A stretch of 64,000 bases of DNA from CAWVSB01 sp046710535 (GCA_046710535.1 JBKEHH010000010.1:1-64000), one strand, 5' to 3'; shown: positions 37,202 through 47,181, counted from the first letter of the stretch. The notes: generated by a model not told the origin, from the sequence alone. A program made the numbers and translations.

Positions 37202-39229
37202 TCACTTACCCAATTTTTGTGAAACATATACGGCAACATCCCGCAATTGCGCATCAGAAAGTATCTCTTTAAAAGCGGGCATCTGGCCTTTACCTCCGGT
37301 CGCTGTGTAAGCAACAACATCAGACGAAGTGACGGCGATTATGTTCGGCCCCACACCGTGACTGCCGCCGCCGTCGTTGCCATGACAGGCCGAACAATGG
37401 GTGGAATAGACTGTTTTACCCGCCTCAAGATTAGCTTTCTCAACGTCGACACTAGGAATGGAATCAGAACCTGGCGCATTACCCGGGCCCATTTTTCCAT
37501 CCAGAGAAAACAACCACACGCTGTCACCTGAAGGCGTGCCGGCAAATAGATTACCGGCGGAATACACGACCACTTTTTGTTTGCCTTTGTGCTCAAAAGT
37601 TGTGGCCGGGGCATTGACACCAGCACCGGTTTGAAAATTCCACAGTTGATCGCCCGTATTAGAATCCAATGCCGTTAAGTCACCGTCATTGCGTCCGACA
37701 AAAACCAAATCCCCCGCAGTATTAATAGAACCACTCCAGCAACTGTCTTTCCAGCGCTGACTCCATACTACTTTATTGGTGGTCATATCCATCGCTGAAA
37801 ACACGCCGTTTAAGGGGATTTGTGTTCCTCCTGATCGGCCATTGGTATATTTTTCACCCGCCACGGGTTCCTGTTCATGGGTTCTGACAAAAACGCCCAT
37901 TAGGTCATTGGAGCATGTGTAAAGTAATCCGGCTCGTGGGTTGTAGGAACTGGGGGGCCAATTACCCCCGCCTATGCCACTGGGTTTCAGAACAACTTCT
38001 TCATCCCAAAAGGGTGTGAAAATACGGCCTTGGTTGACCAAGCTATAACCTTCAGGTGCAATATCAATGTATTGCGGCACAGTTGAATCACCAATAGGAA
38101 AGGGCTGAGTAGGTGATGTGGCTTGACGTGGATCCTGGGCAACGGGCTTTTCTTCAATGCCAATTAAGGGCTCACCCGTGACGCGGTCAAGTATGTAAAC
38201 CCATCCGGTTTTTGCCAGATTAGCCAAGGCTTTGCGCGGCTCGCCTTTATAATCAACATCAAATAGAACAACCGGATTTGGGGCATCATAGTCCCAAATA
38301 TCATGGTGAACTTGTTGGAAGTGCCAACGGTATTCACCCGTCTTGGCATCAACGGCAACAATCGATGCAGTGTATAAATTGTCCCCAGGGCGCACCGAAC
38401 CATCGTAATCTGGACCAGCATTACCTGTAGAGAAATACATCAAACCCAATTCTGGATCCACTGCTGGCGTCTGCCACACAGTACCGCCACCGAATTTCCA
38501 GGCATCCGTATCTTGCGGCCAGGTTTCAAAGCCTGGCTCACCCGGCCCAGGGACTGTATAAAAAGTCCAAATCAATTCACCGTTATCGGCGTTATAGGCT
38601 TTCACCCGCCCCCGCGAACCAAACTCCGCACCGGCAAAACCAGTAATCACCATACCGTCGTAATATAAAGGGGCACTGGTAATGGTATAGCCTTCCTGCC
38701 AATTCTCTGCCTGCACCGACCACAGCTCTTTACCGGTTTTTTGCTCGAGGGCCATTAATTTTCCATCGAGTCGGCCGAGGAAAACCTTGCCGTCACCCAG
38801 GCCAACACCGCGGCTCGTCCAACCACAACAGACAGTATCGATTGTGCGATCAAGGTTGGCTTCATAAACCCAAAGGTGCTCGCCGGTCTCTACATCTAAG
38901 GCGAATACATCATCGGCCCCAGTAATAATAAAAATAACTCCGTTATAGACAATGGGCTGCGCCTCACCGGAAAAGGGAGGCCCTACACCTGAACCATTTA
39001 AATGCGTGCGCCACTCAGCCTTTACATCTTTTACATTGCTGGTATTAATCTCTGTTAGCTTTGAATAGCGCTGGTTATAGAGATTACCGCCATTGGTTAT
39101 CCAATTTCCCTTGGGTAACGCTGTCAATTGCTTGGCTGAAAACGCGGGAGCGTCCTCAGCACTGCTCGACTGAGACAGCATCAATACAGATAACAATAAA
39201 GAAGAGGATAGCTGCGAGAATAGTTTCAT
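37202..39229 (-). CDS. PQQ-dependent alcohol dehydrogenase with C-terminal cytochrome c domain
   Basis: The ATG at 39229 (MKLFSQLSSSLLLS) gives a signal peptide and 675 residues, as in type II quinohaemoprotein alcohol dehydrogenases. The eight-bladed propeller has repeats such as FALDVETGEHLWVYEA and LDSNTGDQLWNFQTG. The adjacent-cysteine disulfide is in DTVCCGWTSRG and the catalytic acid region in HHDIWDYDAPNP. The haem site is CSACH (HCSACHGNDGGGSHGVGPN) near residue 600, with a distal Met in KGQMPAF. It oxidises alcohols in the periplasm and hands electrons to the respiratory chain. No PQQ synthesis genes are in the window. Confidence 0.93.
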   Translation of the reverse strand: MKLFSQLSSSLLLSVLMLSQSSSAEDAPAFSAKQLTALPKGNWITNGGNLYNQRYSKLTEINTSNVKDVKAEWRTHLNGSGVGPPFSGEAQPIVYNGVIFIITGADDVFALDVETGEHLWVYEANLDRTIDTVCCGWTSRGVGLGDGKVFLGRLDGKLMALEQKTGKELWSVQAENWQEGYTITSAPLYYDGMVITGFAGAEFGSRGRVKAYNADNGELIWTFYTVPGPGEPGFETWPQDTDAWKFGGGTVWQTPAVDPELGLMYFSTGNAGPDYDGSVRPGDNLYTASIVAVDAKTGEYRWHFQQVHHDIWDYDAPNPVVLFDVDYKGEPRKALANLAKTGWVYILDRVTGEPLIGIEEKPVAQDPRQATSPTQPFPIGDSTVPQYIDIAPEGYSLVNQGRIFTPFWDEEVVLKPSGIGGGNWPPSSYNPRAGLLYTCSNDLMGVFVRTHEQEPVAGEKYTNGRSGGTQIPLNGVFSAMDMTTNKVVWSQRWKDSCWSGSINTAGDLVFVGRNDGDLTALDSNTGDQLWNFQTGAGVNAPATTFEHKGKQKVVVYSAGNLFAGTPSGDSVWLFSLDGKMGPGNAPGSDSIPSVDVEKANLEAGKTVYSTHCSACHGNDGGGSHGVGPNIIAVTSSDVVAYTATGGKGQMPAFKEILSDAQLRDVAVYVSQKLGK

Positions 39230-39392
39230 TGGATAACTCAGGTTTATTATGAACAGTTTTTTATAAAAGACGTTAATACAAAGTTTTAAATTAACAGTCT
39301 CAAGTAAAGCTGCGTCCACTGCTGTGCAGCGCAGCTATTACCTTAAGGCCAAGAGCTAACGGTGTAGCGCTTGCGCTGCCACTTCATGTGGA

Positions 39393-40460
39393 CTAGACAC
39401 AAACAAGAGGCCAAAGCTGGGGGGATTCACTGTCCGTTACCAGCCGACCGAGCCGACGTGACCAGATCATTTCGTTGCCAAACTCTTCACGCCAAGACCA
39501 AATTCTTCGGGTAAATCGGTGAAGCTCGTATTTTTCAGTGAAACCGATCGCACCATGTACCTGGTGGGCAATTCGAATCACCTTTGCTCCCGAGATACCG
39601 GCTCGCACCTTTGCGGATGCGATAGCAATATTGGTACCACTCGAGTCAAAGTTGTTTTTGACCAAGCTGAGACTGGCCACATCTGCAGTGCAGGCTATAC
39701 TCGCCACCTCACCAGCCAAAGTCGCAAGGTGATGCTGGATGGCCTGAAACTTAGCTATTGGACGGCCAAACTGTTCACGGATATTGACGTAGTTGACACA
39801 GATTGCCAGGATCGCCTCAGAGGCTCCGGCGATCTGCTGACTGCGCACCACAGCGCCAATATCGTCGATCGTTTTTTGCACATCGGAAAATGTCTCATCC
39901 GATAGGGCCAGTACTTTGGCCTTTTCGAAAACGCATTCACAACGGGGTTCGCCGGCCATGGTATTTTCCACCGCGGACTGATTTCCCGAATTTTCAATCA
40001 ATGCAATTCGCGAGCCTGTCGAGGTCTGTACTGGGAGCAGCAAATATTGAGCTTGGTTTGCAAAGGTGGTGACACTGCATCTTCCACTGATCGTATCGTC
40101 ACCATTTATAACCAGAGGTTCGTTCACTGACGTATTGGCAAACAGCACCAAAGCGTCCGGCAGTTTCAGCTTAGCTCGCGTGGCTATAGCTGATGCAATT
40201 AAGGCCTCCGCTATCGGTAAGGGCGTGCCATGGCGCCCGGCCAGTCTGGCGATCGTAAATCCCTCCACTGGGGCCAACTCTATGCCCCCAAGATTCTCTG
40301 GTAACCATGCCTTCGGCAGTCCCATTTCTTCAACCTGCGCCCATTCAGAAGCGGGCCAGTAACCTTTTTCTACGGCCAAACATAATTCGTTGGTGGATAT
40401 ATTCCCCAATAATTTTGCTACCGCATCTGCAAGTAAGGTATCTGTATTCGAAAGTCCCAT
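39393..40460 (-). CDS. Acyl-CoA dehydrogenase (smaller partner)
   Basis: The ATG at 40460 is chosen over that at 40478 because AAGGAG lies seven bases before it and overlaps the earlier codons. The 355-residue flavoenzyme has a shortened N-terminal helix domain, EEMGLPKAWLPENLGGIEL, and the C-terminal REQFGRPIAKFQAIQHHLA...HQVHGAIGFTEKYELHRFTRRIW. It pairs with the next upstream acyl-CoA dehydrogenase; such side-by-side unequal genes often encode heteromeric enzymes for bulky CoA esters. Flavin-binding parts look degenerate in the middle domain, supporting a partner role. Confidence 0.87.
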   Translation of the reverse strand: MGLSNTDTLLADAVAKLLGNISTNELCLAVEKGYWPASEWAQVEEMGLPKAWLPENLGGIELAPVEGFTIARLAGRHGTPLPIAEALIASAIATRAKLKLPDALVLFANTSVNEPLVINGDDTISGRCSVTTFANQAQYLLLPVQTSTGSRIALIENSGNQSAVENTMAGEPRCECVFEKAKVLALSDETFSDVQKTIDDIGAVVRSQQIAGASEAILAICVNYVNIREQFGRPIAKFQAIQHHLATLAGEVASIACTADVASLSLVKNNFDSSGTNIAIASAKVRAGISGAKVIRIAHQVHGAIGFTEKYELHRFTRRIWSWREEFGNEMIWSRRLGRLVTDSESPQLWPLVCV

Positions 40461-40553
40461 CTTTAACTCCTTAAACAATCATTTTAAACGTCGTTGAGGT
40501 GTAGCACCTGTGCAATACAATTTAAAGCTTCACTCAACCACAGTGTTCAGCTG

Positions 40554-41696
40554 CTAACGCAAGCCCAATCCTCTAGCGATAATTCCACGTAAGACTTCCG
40601 TGGTGCCGCCCTGAATAGTGAGTTTTGGAGCAATCTTCAGCATCCTATCAATAACGCTGCGAAGCTCAGGTTGATCACCAAAATCACTCTCGCCACCGAC
40701 AATGCTTCTGACCCGCTCCGGCAAGGCCTGCTGCCATATAGTGCCCAGATCTTTTACCAGCGCAGACTCCACCATGGGTGCTTTACCCTGCTCAAGCATC
40801 ATCGCTACCGACAGGGACATTTGACGGAAGCTATAGAGGTCAGCGACCAAAGTTCCTAAGGCTTCCTGCAAATGAACCTTGGGATTCTGATACACATAAT
40901 CAGCCAGTGCTTGAAACACACTGAATGTCTCCAGAAATCGTTCAGAGCCACTGCGCTCATAGGCGAGTTCTTTACTCGCCTGCTTCCAGGCACCATTGAT
41001 TTCACCCAAGGCATTGTCCGAGGGAATAATCACATTATCGAAATGCACCTCATTGAACTCGGAGTCTCCCGCCATATTTTTCACCGGTCGAACAGTAATC
41101 CCCGGCGTATTCATGGGCACTAAAAACTGGGTGAGTCCATGGCGACGATTATCCTCGGTGGCTTTTTCGGTGCGCATCAGAGCGATCATATAGTGGGCTT
41201 GACGGGCGCCACTGGTCCATAACTTGGTACCGTTTAATGCCCAACCCTCGCTGGTTTTTTTCGCGGCAGCTTTTGCGGCGAATAGATCCGAGCCAGAGTC
41301 CGGTTCACTTAATCCAATGCAGAAAAATAATTCTCCGGCGACAATTTTTGGAATAAGATCATTTTTAATCTCTTCTGAGGCATAGCCCAATAACATCGAG
41401 CCGGACTGACGATCAGCAACCCAGTGCCCCCAGACTGGGGCCCCGGCGGCCAACATTTCCTCACAAACGATATAGCGCTCGAGAAAGCTTTTTTCTCCAC
41501 CTCCGTACTGCTTGGGCCAAGTCATACCAATATATCCTGCCTCACCACAGAGTCTGCTGAACTCCGGACTAAAGGCGCTCCCCATCTCAGACTTGTTAGG
41601 GAGGTATTCTCTCTGCAGAAATTCTCGCACGCGCTCGCGCGTAGCTCGCAGATGATCCGGTAACTCAACCGCATCAAAATCTATGAATGTCTTCAT
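40554..41696 (-). CDS. Acyl-CoA dehydrogenase (larger partner)
   Basis: The ATG at 41696 (MKTFIDFDAVELP) follows GGAGAG, so it is preferred to the one at 41720; length 380. Signatures are GMTWPKQYGGGEKSFLERYIV, FFCIGLSEPDSGSDLFAAKAAA (flavin and substrate contact) and NGTKLWTSGARQAHYMIALMRT. The C-terminus has IQGGTTEVLRGIIARGLGLR. It would oxidise an acyl-CoA to enoyl-CoA with the neighbour. It lies 93 bp upstream of the smaller subunit gene. Confidence 0.9.
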   Translation of the reverse strand: MKTFIDFDAVELPDHLRATRERVREFLQREYLPNKSEMGSAFSPEFSRLCGEAGYIGMTWPKQYGGGEKSFLERYIVCEEMLAAGAPVWGHWVADRQSGSMLLGYASEEIKNDLIPKIVAGELFFCIGLSEPDSGSDLFAAKAAAKKTSEGWALNGTKLWTSGARQAHYMIALMRTEKATEDNRRHGLTQFLVPMNTPGITVRPVKNMAGDSEFNEVHFDNVIIPSDNALGEINGAWKQASKELAYERSGSERFLETFSVFQALADYVYQNPKVHLQEALGTLVADLYSFRQMSLSVAMMLEQGKAPMVESALVKDLGTIWQQALPERVRSIVGGESDFGDQPELRSVIDRMLKIAPKLTIQGGTTEVLRGIIARGLGLR

Positions 41697-41805
41697 CTTT
41701 CTCTCCGTATTTCTACTCATTTAATATCAGTGCCGCTGCACCCTTACTTGTCACATACATTGCTTGTTACATATTTTTTTGTCATCGTTGATCAACTTGT
41801 TGAAA

Positions 41806-43179
41806 TTAACTCCAGTCCTCAGATTTTTTAACCGCGGCAGAAAACGCATTCAATCCCCGCCAAAAAAACCATGCGGCCACTGGCAGCAGGCCAGCTGAAA
41901 TAAGCGACAGGGAATGCATCAGCGCACCTTCATCAATAAATACAAAATCGGTGAGCACAGCGACCATGGTTGAGCCCAGTGCCAGTCCCAGCATATTGGT
42001 GGCAAACATATAGACGGCGGTCGCTTGGCCGCGCATCTGGTTAGGCGTCACCATTTGAACAGCAGCGGCGGCAACACCCATATAAGAGGCTTGGAAAAAC
42101 ACAGTGACGCTCAGCAGAACCAGTGCCATAACGTAGTTTGACATCTGTGGGGCGGCAATTGACGTTGGAATAAGAGCAATGGATAAAAACATTAGGACAC
42201 GCATATTCGAGTCAGAAAAATTACGTCTTTGAAAAAATCCAACAAAGACTGGCCCTGAAAAAACACCCAGAAGTCCCGAGAAAATAAACACCGACCCCAC
42301 CAGCGAACCTGCATGACTGCGCTGCAAAGAAAAATTGCGAATCAACATTTCGGTGAACCAGGACGAATAGCCCGCTGCCACAATAGCCAGTATCGAACAG
42401 CCCACAAACAGACTGATATATAGCTGGCGGTGTTCAACAAACATAAAGGCAAAAACTTCTCGGACTTTCAGTGACGCTGGCAGACTGCCATCATCGGATC
42501 GGATCATGCCTTTACGGGTGGGCTCTTTAATAAAGAGAATCATAAAGGACAGCAAGAACCCTGGCAGCCCCACGGTAACGAAGGTTGCCTGCCAAGCGTT
42601 TATAGCGCCCAATAGGGGAAATGACAAATCAGGTATCGCAGCATAGTAGTCGTATATGTAACCACCCAGAACCAATGCCAGGCCACCTCCGACATACAAA
42701 CCGGCCTTATAAATAGCCATAGCTCGCGTCAGTTTTTCTCGGGTAAAGCTATCAGAAATCATCGAATAGGCTGCTGGGGATAACGCTGCCTCGCCTACAC
42801 CAACACCCATTCTCATCACAAAAAGCTGCCCAAAGCTTTTCGCCATGCCACAACCGATGGTCATCAAACTCCAGCCAAAAACCCCTATAGCGACGATGCG
42901 TTTTCGGTTCTTAGTATCTGTCAATCGGCCTAGAGGAATCGCCATCACACTATAAAGAATTACGAACGCAGCGCCTTGCAGTAAACTAAATTGAAAATCA
43001 CTTAGCCCAAGATCTTCCTTAATGGGGCCTACCAGCACGCTAAGGACTTGCCGATCAATAAATGAAAGGACGTAAGCTAAAAACATCAAACCCAGAATAT
43101 AGTTTGCTTCCCGAGAGCTCGGGTATTCATCGGGTCGGAGCTTATTTTTAGTATCACAGACTGATTCATATTCAGGCAT
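41806..43179 (-). CDS. MFS transporter
   Basis: This 457-residue protein has 12 predicted membrane segments. The motif GRLTDTKNRKRIVAIG after TM2 fits GxxxDRxxRR, and VGVGEAALSPAAYSMISD with FTREKLTRAMAIY fits the spinster-like branch with aromatic or organic acid substrates. FIDRQVLSVLVGPIKEDLGLSDFQFSLLQG in TM1 is very typical of that branch. It lies between enoyl-CoA hydratase and acyl-CoA dehydrogenase genes, so it probably imports the substrate of this unit. Confidence 0.92.
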   Translation of the reverse strand: MPEYESVCDTKNKLRPDEYPSSREANYILGLMFLAYVLSFIDRQVLSVLVGPIKEDLGLSDFQFSLLQGAAFVILYSVMAIPLGRLTDTKNRKRIVAIGVFGWSLMTIGCGMAKSFGQLFVMRMGVGVGEAALSPAAYSMISDSFTREKLTRAMAIYKAGLYVGGGLALVLGGYIYDYYAAIPDLSFPLLGAINAWQATFVTVGLPGFLLSFMILFIKEPTRKGMIRSDDGSLPASLKVREVFAFMFVEHRQLYISLFVGCSILAIVAAGYSSWFTEMLIRNFSLQRSHAGSLVGSVFIFSGLLGVFSGPVFVGFFQRRNFSDSNMRVLMFLSIALIPTSIAAPQMSNYVMALVLLSVTVFFQASYMGVAAAAVQMVTPNQMRGQATAVYMFATNMLGLALGSTMVAVLTDFVFIDEGALMHSLSLISAGLLPVAAWFFWRGLNAFSAAVKKSEDWS

Positions 43180-43230
43180 GTTTTTTTGTAATCCTTGGGT
43201 TGATTGTCAACTGTTGCTTCTTGCTTACTA

Positions 43231-44007
43231 TCAGCTCCCTGTAAACTCAGGCTCTCGCCTTTCGTGTAAGGCTTTTATTGCCTCACCAAAGTCTTTAGTT
43301 TTCATCTGCACCATCTGCAGTGCTTGTTCACGCTTATTGGCGGTGCGAACCTGCTCTGCCAAATCCATTCTCATTGTGGCTCTGGTATTCTGCACTGCCA
43401 GTGGTGCACAGGATGCAATCTCTTTGGCCAGATTCACTGCAGACGCAAGCACATCATCGCGTTCGACCAACTCGCTTAGCAAACCCAAATTCATAGCTTC
43501 CTGGCCTTTGATACGCCTACCGGTGTAAAACAGTAATTCAGCATTACTGACGCCAATTATTCGAGGGAGTGTTATTGACATTCCAAATCCGGGATGGATT
43601 CCAAGGCGGGTAAAATTTGCACTGAAAGTCGATTCAGGGCAAGCGATGCGAAAATCTGCCAGCAGGCTCAAGCCAAAACCGGCGCCGATCGCCGCGCCCT
43701 GGACCGCCGCCACAATGAGCTTTTTTGTCTCAAAAAGTGTCATTGCAACTCTGTAGAAATTCGACAACACCTCATTGGGATCAATTCCTTCTGCCTGACC
43801 CGCCGCAAAATCCGCCCCGGCGCAGAACACCTTTCCCTCAGCGGCCAAGACAATGGCACGGCAGTGGTCATCGGCATCCAACTTTTTGAATGCCCACTGG
43901 AATTCCTCTAAGGCCTGCAAGGTCATAAAGTTATTAGGAGGACTACTAAAGGTCACCACACCAATATTTTCGGACATTTCTAGCGTGACATATTCTTGCT
44001 CTGACAT
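43231..44007 (-). CDS. Enoyl-CoA hydratase/isomerase family protein
   Basis: The ATG at 44007 (MSEQEYVTLEMSENIG) is a better start than 44019, giving 258 residues. Crotonase motifs are LAAEGKVFCAGADF, VQGAAIGAGFGLSLLADFRIACPES and FTRLGIHPGFGMSITLPRIIG. The usual second Glu of hydratases is replaced around HPGFG, so isomerase or hydrolase activity is possible. It stands 51 bp before the MFS gene, in the minus-strand operon. Confidence 0.87.
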   Translation of the reverse strand: MSEQEYVTLEMSENIGVVTFSSPPNNFMTLQALEEFQWAFKKLDADDHCRAIVLAAEGKVFCAGADFAAGQAEGIDPNEVLSNFYRVAMTLFETKKLIVAAVQGAAIGAGFGLSLLADFRIACPESTFSANFTRLGIHPGFGMSITLPRIIGVSNAELLFYTGRRIKGQEAMNLGLLSELVERDDVLASAVNLAKEIASCAPLAVQNTRATMRMDLAEQVRTANKREQALQMVQMKTKDFGEAIKALHERREPEFTGS

Positions 44008-44060
44008 GATATTTCTCACAGATTAACGTATAAGGATTTGTAATAAATAATAGGCGATAA

Positions 44061-45299
44061 TCACTTGTTAGTTGGGTGCTCGGTCTTGTCATAGATGCTG
44101 ATGACTCCAGCTTTCTGCAGACCTGCAATTTCCTGATCGGACAATCCCGTTTCTCTGAGGACCTCGACAGTATGCTCTCCCAAAACCGGCGGGGCAGACT
44201 CAACATAACCATTTATTCCACCTGCGAGAAAACCAACTCCGGGAACTGAGTATTCTCGACCTAGCTCCGGAATATCCACCTTGTGAACAAAACCTCTTTC
44301 CTTGGAATAAGGCAATTTGAGCGTCTCTGGCATACTGCGAAGTTTGCCCGCCGGTACATGCGCGAGATTTAGTAAGACCTCCCATTCGTCAGCTGACTTC
44401 GCAGCAATCGCCGCTGTCAGACTGCCAGAAATCAGTTCCAATACCTCAGAGTTTTCTCGCCAATTGCGCACTTTTGGGTTATCCCAAAGACCGTCTAACT
44501 TGAGAACCTTCAAAAGACTTTTTACTTGAGCTGGAGTATTGGCAGTGACGATAATCGCCCCATCTGCGGTAGTGTACGTACCCGAAAATGGACTACCCGA
44601 AAAGGAGCGGTTGCCGCGTAGGGCGACGGGTGCGTCACCAATGTGATGCATGGCAAACACAGGCCCCATAATAGACATGGCCGAATCCAGCATCGCAACA
44701 TCTAGCACCTCGCCTTCTCCGGTACGAGCCTGTTTGGCAACAGCCGCTGAGATAGCGAAGGCCGCCATCAATCCTGTTAAATAGTCGATGAGAGGGAATC
44801 CGGCCATTACTGGTCCACTTTCCTCAGTACCTGTGATGGCCATGAAGCCTGACATCGCCTGAATAATGTCGTCATAGGCAGGTCGATCCTTCCAGCTACT
44901 ATCCTGTCCGAAGCCACTGATCGAGCAATAAATTAGATGTGAATCTTCCTGAGTCAATGCCTTAGCATCTAGGCCATACTTTTTAAGAACGCCGGGTCGA
45001 AAATTCTCGATCACTACATCAGCATTTGCGATAAGTTGGCGGGCAAGGTCCTGGCCTTCTTTACTGCTCAGATCTATTGCGACGGAGCGCTTATTGGCAT
45101 TGGCTGCAATAAATCCCGCTCCCATGCCTTTGGCCAGACGAGCAGGATCTGCGTCAAGTATACGAGGCAAGTCAACTGCAGCCGGGTTTTCAATGCGAGT
45201 AATGTCTGCCCCGAGTAAACCCAACTGATAGGTACAATAGGGCCCAGCCAACACATGGGTCAAGTCGACTATTTTTATACCGTCGAGTAATTTGGACAT
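44061..45299 (-). CDS. CaiB/BaiF-type CoA transferase
   Basis: The ATG at 45299 has GAGGTGAT six bases upstream; the next ATG at 45308 lacks one. The 412-residue class III CoA transferase has LLDGIKIVDLTHVLAGPYCTYQLGLLGADITRIE at the N-terminus, YDDIIQAMSGFMAITG after the nucleophile-Asp region, and the C-terminal GLSDQEIAGLQKAGVI. It would move CoA between acids to activate the substrate, here replacing an ATP-using ligase. It is the first gene of the minus operon, divergent from an AraC regulator. Its first 60 bp are repeated at 45911. Confidence 0.9.
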   Translation of the reverse strand: MSKLLDGIKIVDLTHVLAGPYCTYQLGLLGADITRIENPAAVDLPRILDADPARLAKGMGAGFIAANANKRSVAIDLSSKEGQDLARQLIANADVVIENFRPGVLKKYGLDAKALTQEDSHLIYCSISGFGQDSSWKDRPAYDDIIQAMSGFMAITGTEESGPVMAGFPLIDYLTGLMAAFAISAAVAKQARTGEGEVLDVAMLDSAMSIMGPVFAMHHIGDAPVALRGNRSFSGSPFSGTYTTADGAIIVTANTPAQVKSLLKVLKLDGLWDNPKVRNWRENSEVLELISGSLTAAIAAKSADEWEVLLNLAHVPAGKLRSMPETLKLPYSKERGFVHKVDIPELGREYSVPGVGFLAGGINGYVESAPPVLGEHTVEVLRETGLSDQEIAGLQKAGVISIYDKTEHPTNK

Positions 45300-45614
45300 T
45301 AATATCACCTCTCGTTACAGGGCTAACCTGATGGCCCCGCAATGCTAAAATAGCTATCTGCGTATGTAACATTCACGTATCAGCATTCACAGTAGCTTGA
45401 AAGTCAACATCTAACTTGGCATTACACGACACTCATTTGTCTATTTACGTCACAATACTGCATGAAGTAGACTCAGCCGAATCTAAAATAGGAGGTCTTT
45501 TGAGTGTAAGCATGTTGGGAACATATTTGGCGGGGATGTCAGTAAGTTACTGGCAGAAACGGAGTGCCCTAGCAATATAATCTATGGTACAACAGAGCTT
45601 ATACACTACAGTTA
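45239..45614. repeat. Segmental duplication, copy 1
   Basis: This stretch carries the start of the CoA transferase gene, the divergent promoter region and the truncated start of an AraC gene (TTGAGTGTAAGCATGTTGGG, 45500 onward). It matches 45911-46330 with many point changes. In the AraC part about 30 bp are deleted between two TTGGCGG repeats. Confidence 0.7.
45500..45614 (+). pseudogene. AraC-family regulator N-terminal remnant
   Basis: An AGGAGG-type ribosome site and TTG start are kept, followed by text matching the AraC gene at 46171, including ACAGAGCTTATAC. A deletion and then the IS6 remnant cut it off. It is non-functional. Confidence 0.7.
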
Positions 45615-45737
45615 ACATATCGAAAAATTTGATTAAAACGATAAAAGGTGCAAACCGCATAGCTGATGATATCGTGAGGAAAAGTATGGCGTTTATAAGT
45701 ATTCGCCAATAATCATATCGAAAGGCTGAGTTAACAT
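45615..45737 (-). mobile_element. IS6-family remnant (transposase 5' end)
   Basis: The blocks CTGATGATATCGTGAGGAAAA and ATGGCGTTTATAAGTATTC match 31541-31585 of the IS6 element, ending with a GGCTGAGTTAAC-like terminus. It separates the two copies of the segmental duplication. Confidence 0.65.
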
Positions 45738-45910
45738 GTGAGCATAAAAAATGGCAGTTCCTACTAGTAGGAACTGCCTAAAGTACTATATATAATAGTA
45801 CGTGGGGGAAAATAAGAGACTGACAAAGTAATTCAGCCAAAGTATAAAAAATTACCTTTTAATTTCATAAAACTACTTACTTTCGTTATTGAAGCTCATT
45901 ATTTCAATAG
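45738..45910. other. Spacer with an inverted repeat
   Basis: No gene is seen. GGCAGTTCCTA (about 45752) and TAGGAACTGCC (about 45768) form an exact inverted repeat that could be a hairpin. Its T-run is weak, so I do not call a terminator. Confidence 0.45.
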
Positions 45911-46330
45911 GGGCCAGCCAACACCTAGGTCAGATAGACTATTTTTATACGTCGAGTAATTTTCACATTAATATTACCTTTCGTAACAGGGCTAACCTGA
46001 TGGCCACGCAATGTTTAAATAGCTATCTGCGTATGTAACATTCACGTATTGGTATCCACAATAGCTTGAAAGGCAATACCAAATTTGCCATTATGCGACA
46101 CCTATTTGTCGGTTTACGTCACTAAATTGTACGACGTAGGCTCAACTGAATCTAAAAATAGGAGGTCTTTTTGAGTGCAAGCGTGTTAGGAACATATTTG
46201 GCGGGTACAGCCGAACTCTATGAGGAGCTTGGCGGAGATGTCAGTAAGTTACTCGCAGAAACCGGGTGCCCTGGCAATATACTCTATGGTACGGCAGAGC
46301 TTATACCCTACAGTTATTGTGCCTACCTAT
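45911..46330. repeat. Segmental duplication, copy 2
   Basis: Second copy of the CoA-transferase start and divergent promoter. It includes a decayed 60 bp of the CoA transferase N-terminus and runs into the intact AraC gene at 46171. Many bases differ from copy 1, so the event is not recent. Confidence 0.7.
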
Positions 46331-47181
46331 TAGAAGTCGCTGCCCGACAATTGGACCGCGTTGATTTTGCCCTACTCCTTGTCGAGAAACGCAAGGAAAT
46401 TGGCTACAATCGTGACACTGTAGCCTATGGCCGCGCGGCGAAAACCTTTAAACAGGCGATTGAGGGTGTACGGAATCATGTGAGAGCACGTGCTATTGGC
46501 ATGCAATACTCTCTGGAAACATGGGCCAAAGTGACCTGCTTTTCACGATCTCTAGATACACGAGAAAGCACACGATATCCTCAGGGAAGTATTCTTTTTT
46601 TTGCTTCACTTCACGGAATGCTCAGGGACGTGACCGATAACAAATGGGAGCCTTCAAGCATCTCGTTTACATTCAAAGACACTGGTTATGCTGCGTCTTT
46701 GAAAAATCACTTTGGATGCCCGATTCAATTTGACGGGGAGCAGGATGCAGTATTTTTCCCCAGCCAATTTCTTGACCACAAACTGCCTGCTCGCGACGAC
46801 AATGCTCATGAGCTGCTGTCGGAATACCTCACAAGCTTGCACCTAGCCGATAAACCTGATTTCCGGGAAACCGTTAAATTGATGATTCAGAAAAATCTTG
46901 TCATGGGAAGGTCTGACATTGAAGCATTGGCCTTACTTCTTCCCTACAAAACACGAACAATTCAACGCAAGCTCAAGGAAATGAGAACAAACTATAGCGA
47001 ATTACTCAACGAGTGTCGCTTTGAAATAGCGGAAAATCTACTAACGAATAGTGACAACCCTTTGACGTATATCGCCCAGAGGCTTTGTTTTAATGATTTA
47101 AGTGCGTTTTCAAAAGCCTTTAAAAAGAAATATGGGGTATCAGCCCGCGAATGGAGGAGCACACATCAGCAACACAGATAA
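46171..47181 (+). CDS. AraC-family transcriptional regulator
   Basis: This 336-residue regulator begins at a TTG five bases after GGAGG. It has the PF12625-type N-terminal domain (LGTYLAGTAELYEELGGDV) and a C-terminal HTH pair: ALALLLPYKTRTIQRKLKEM and ITYIAQRLCF-like NPLTYIAQRLCFNDLSAFSKAFKKKYGVSAREWR. It is divergent from the CoA-transferase operon through the duplicated promoter region and probably activates it. Remnants of sister genes lie at 37022 and 45500. Confidence 0.9.
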   Translation: MSASVLGTYLAGTAELYEELGGDVSKLLAETGCPGNILYGTAELIPYSYCAYLLEVAARQLDRVDFALLLVEKRKEIGYNRDTVAYGRAAKTFKQAIEGVRNHVRARAIGMQYSLETWAKVTCFSRSLDTRESTRYPQGSILFFASLHGMLRDVTDNKWEPSSISFTFKDTGYAASLKNHFGCPIQFDGEQDAVFFPSQFLDHKLPARDDNAHELLSEYLTSLHLADKPDFRETVKLMIQKNLVMGRSDIEALALLLPYKTRTIQRKLKEMRTNYSELLNECRFEIAENLLTNSDNPLTYIAQRLCFNDLSAFSKAFKKKYGVSAREWRSTHQQHR

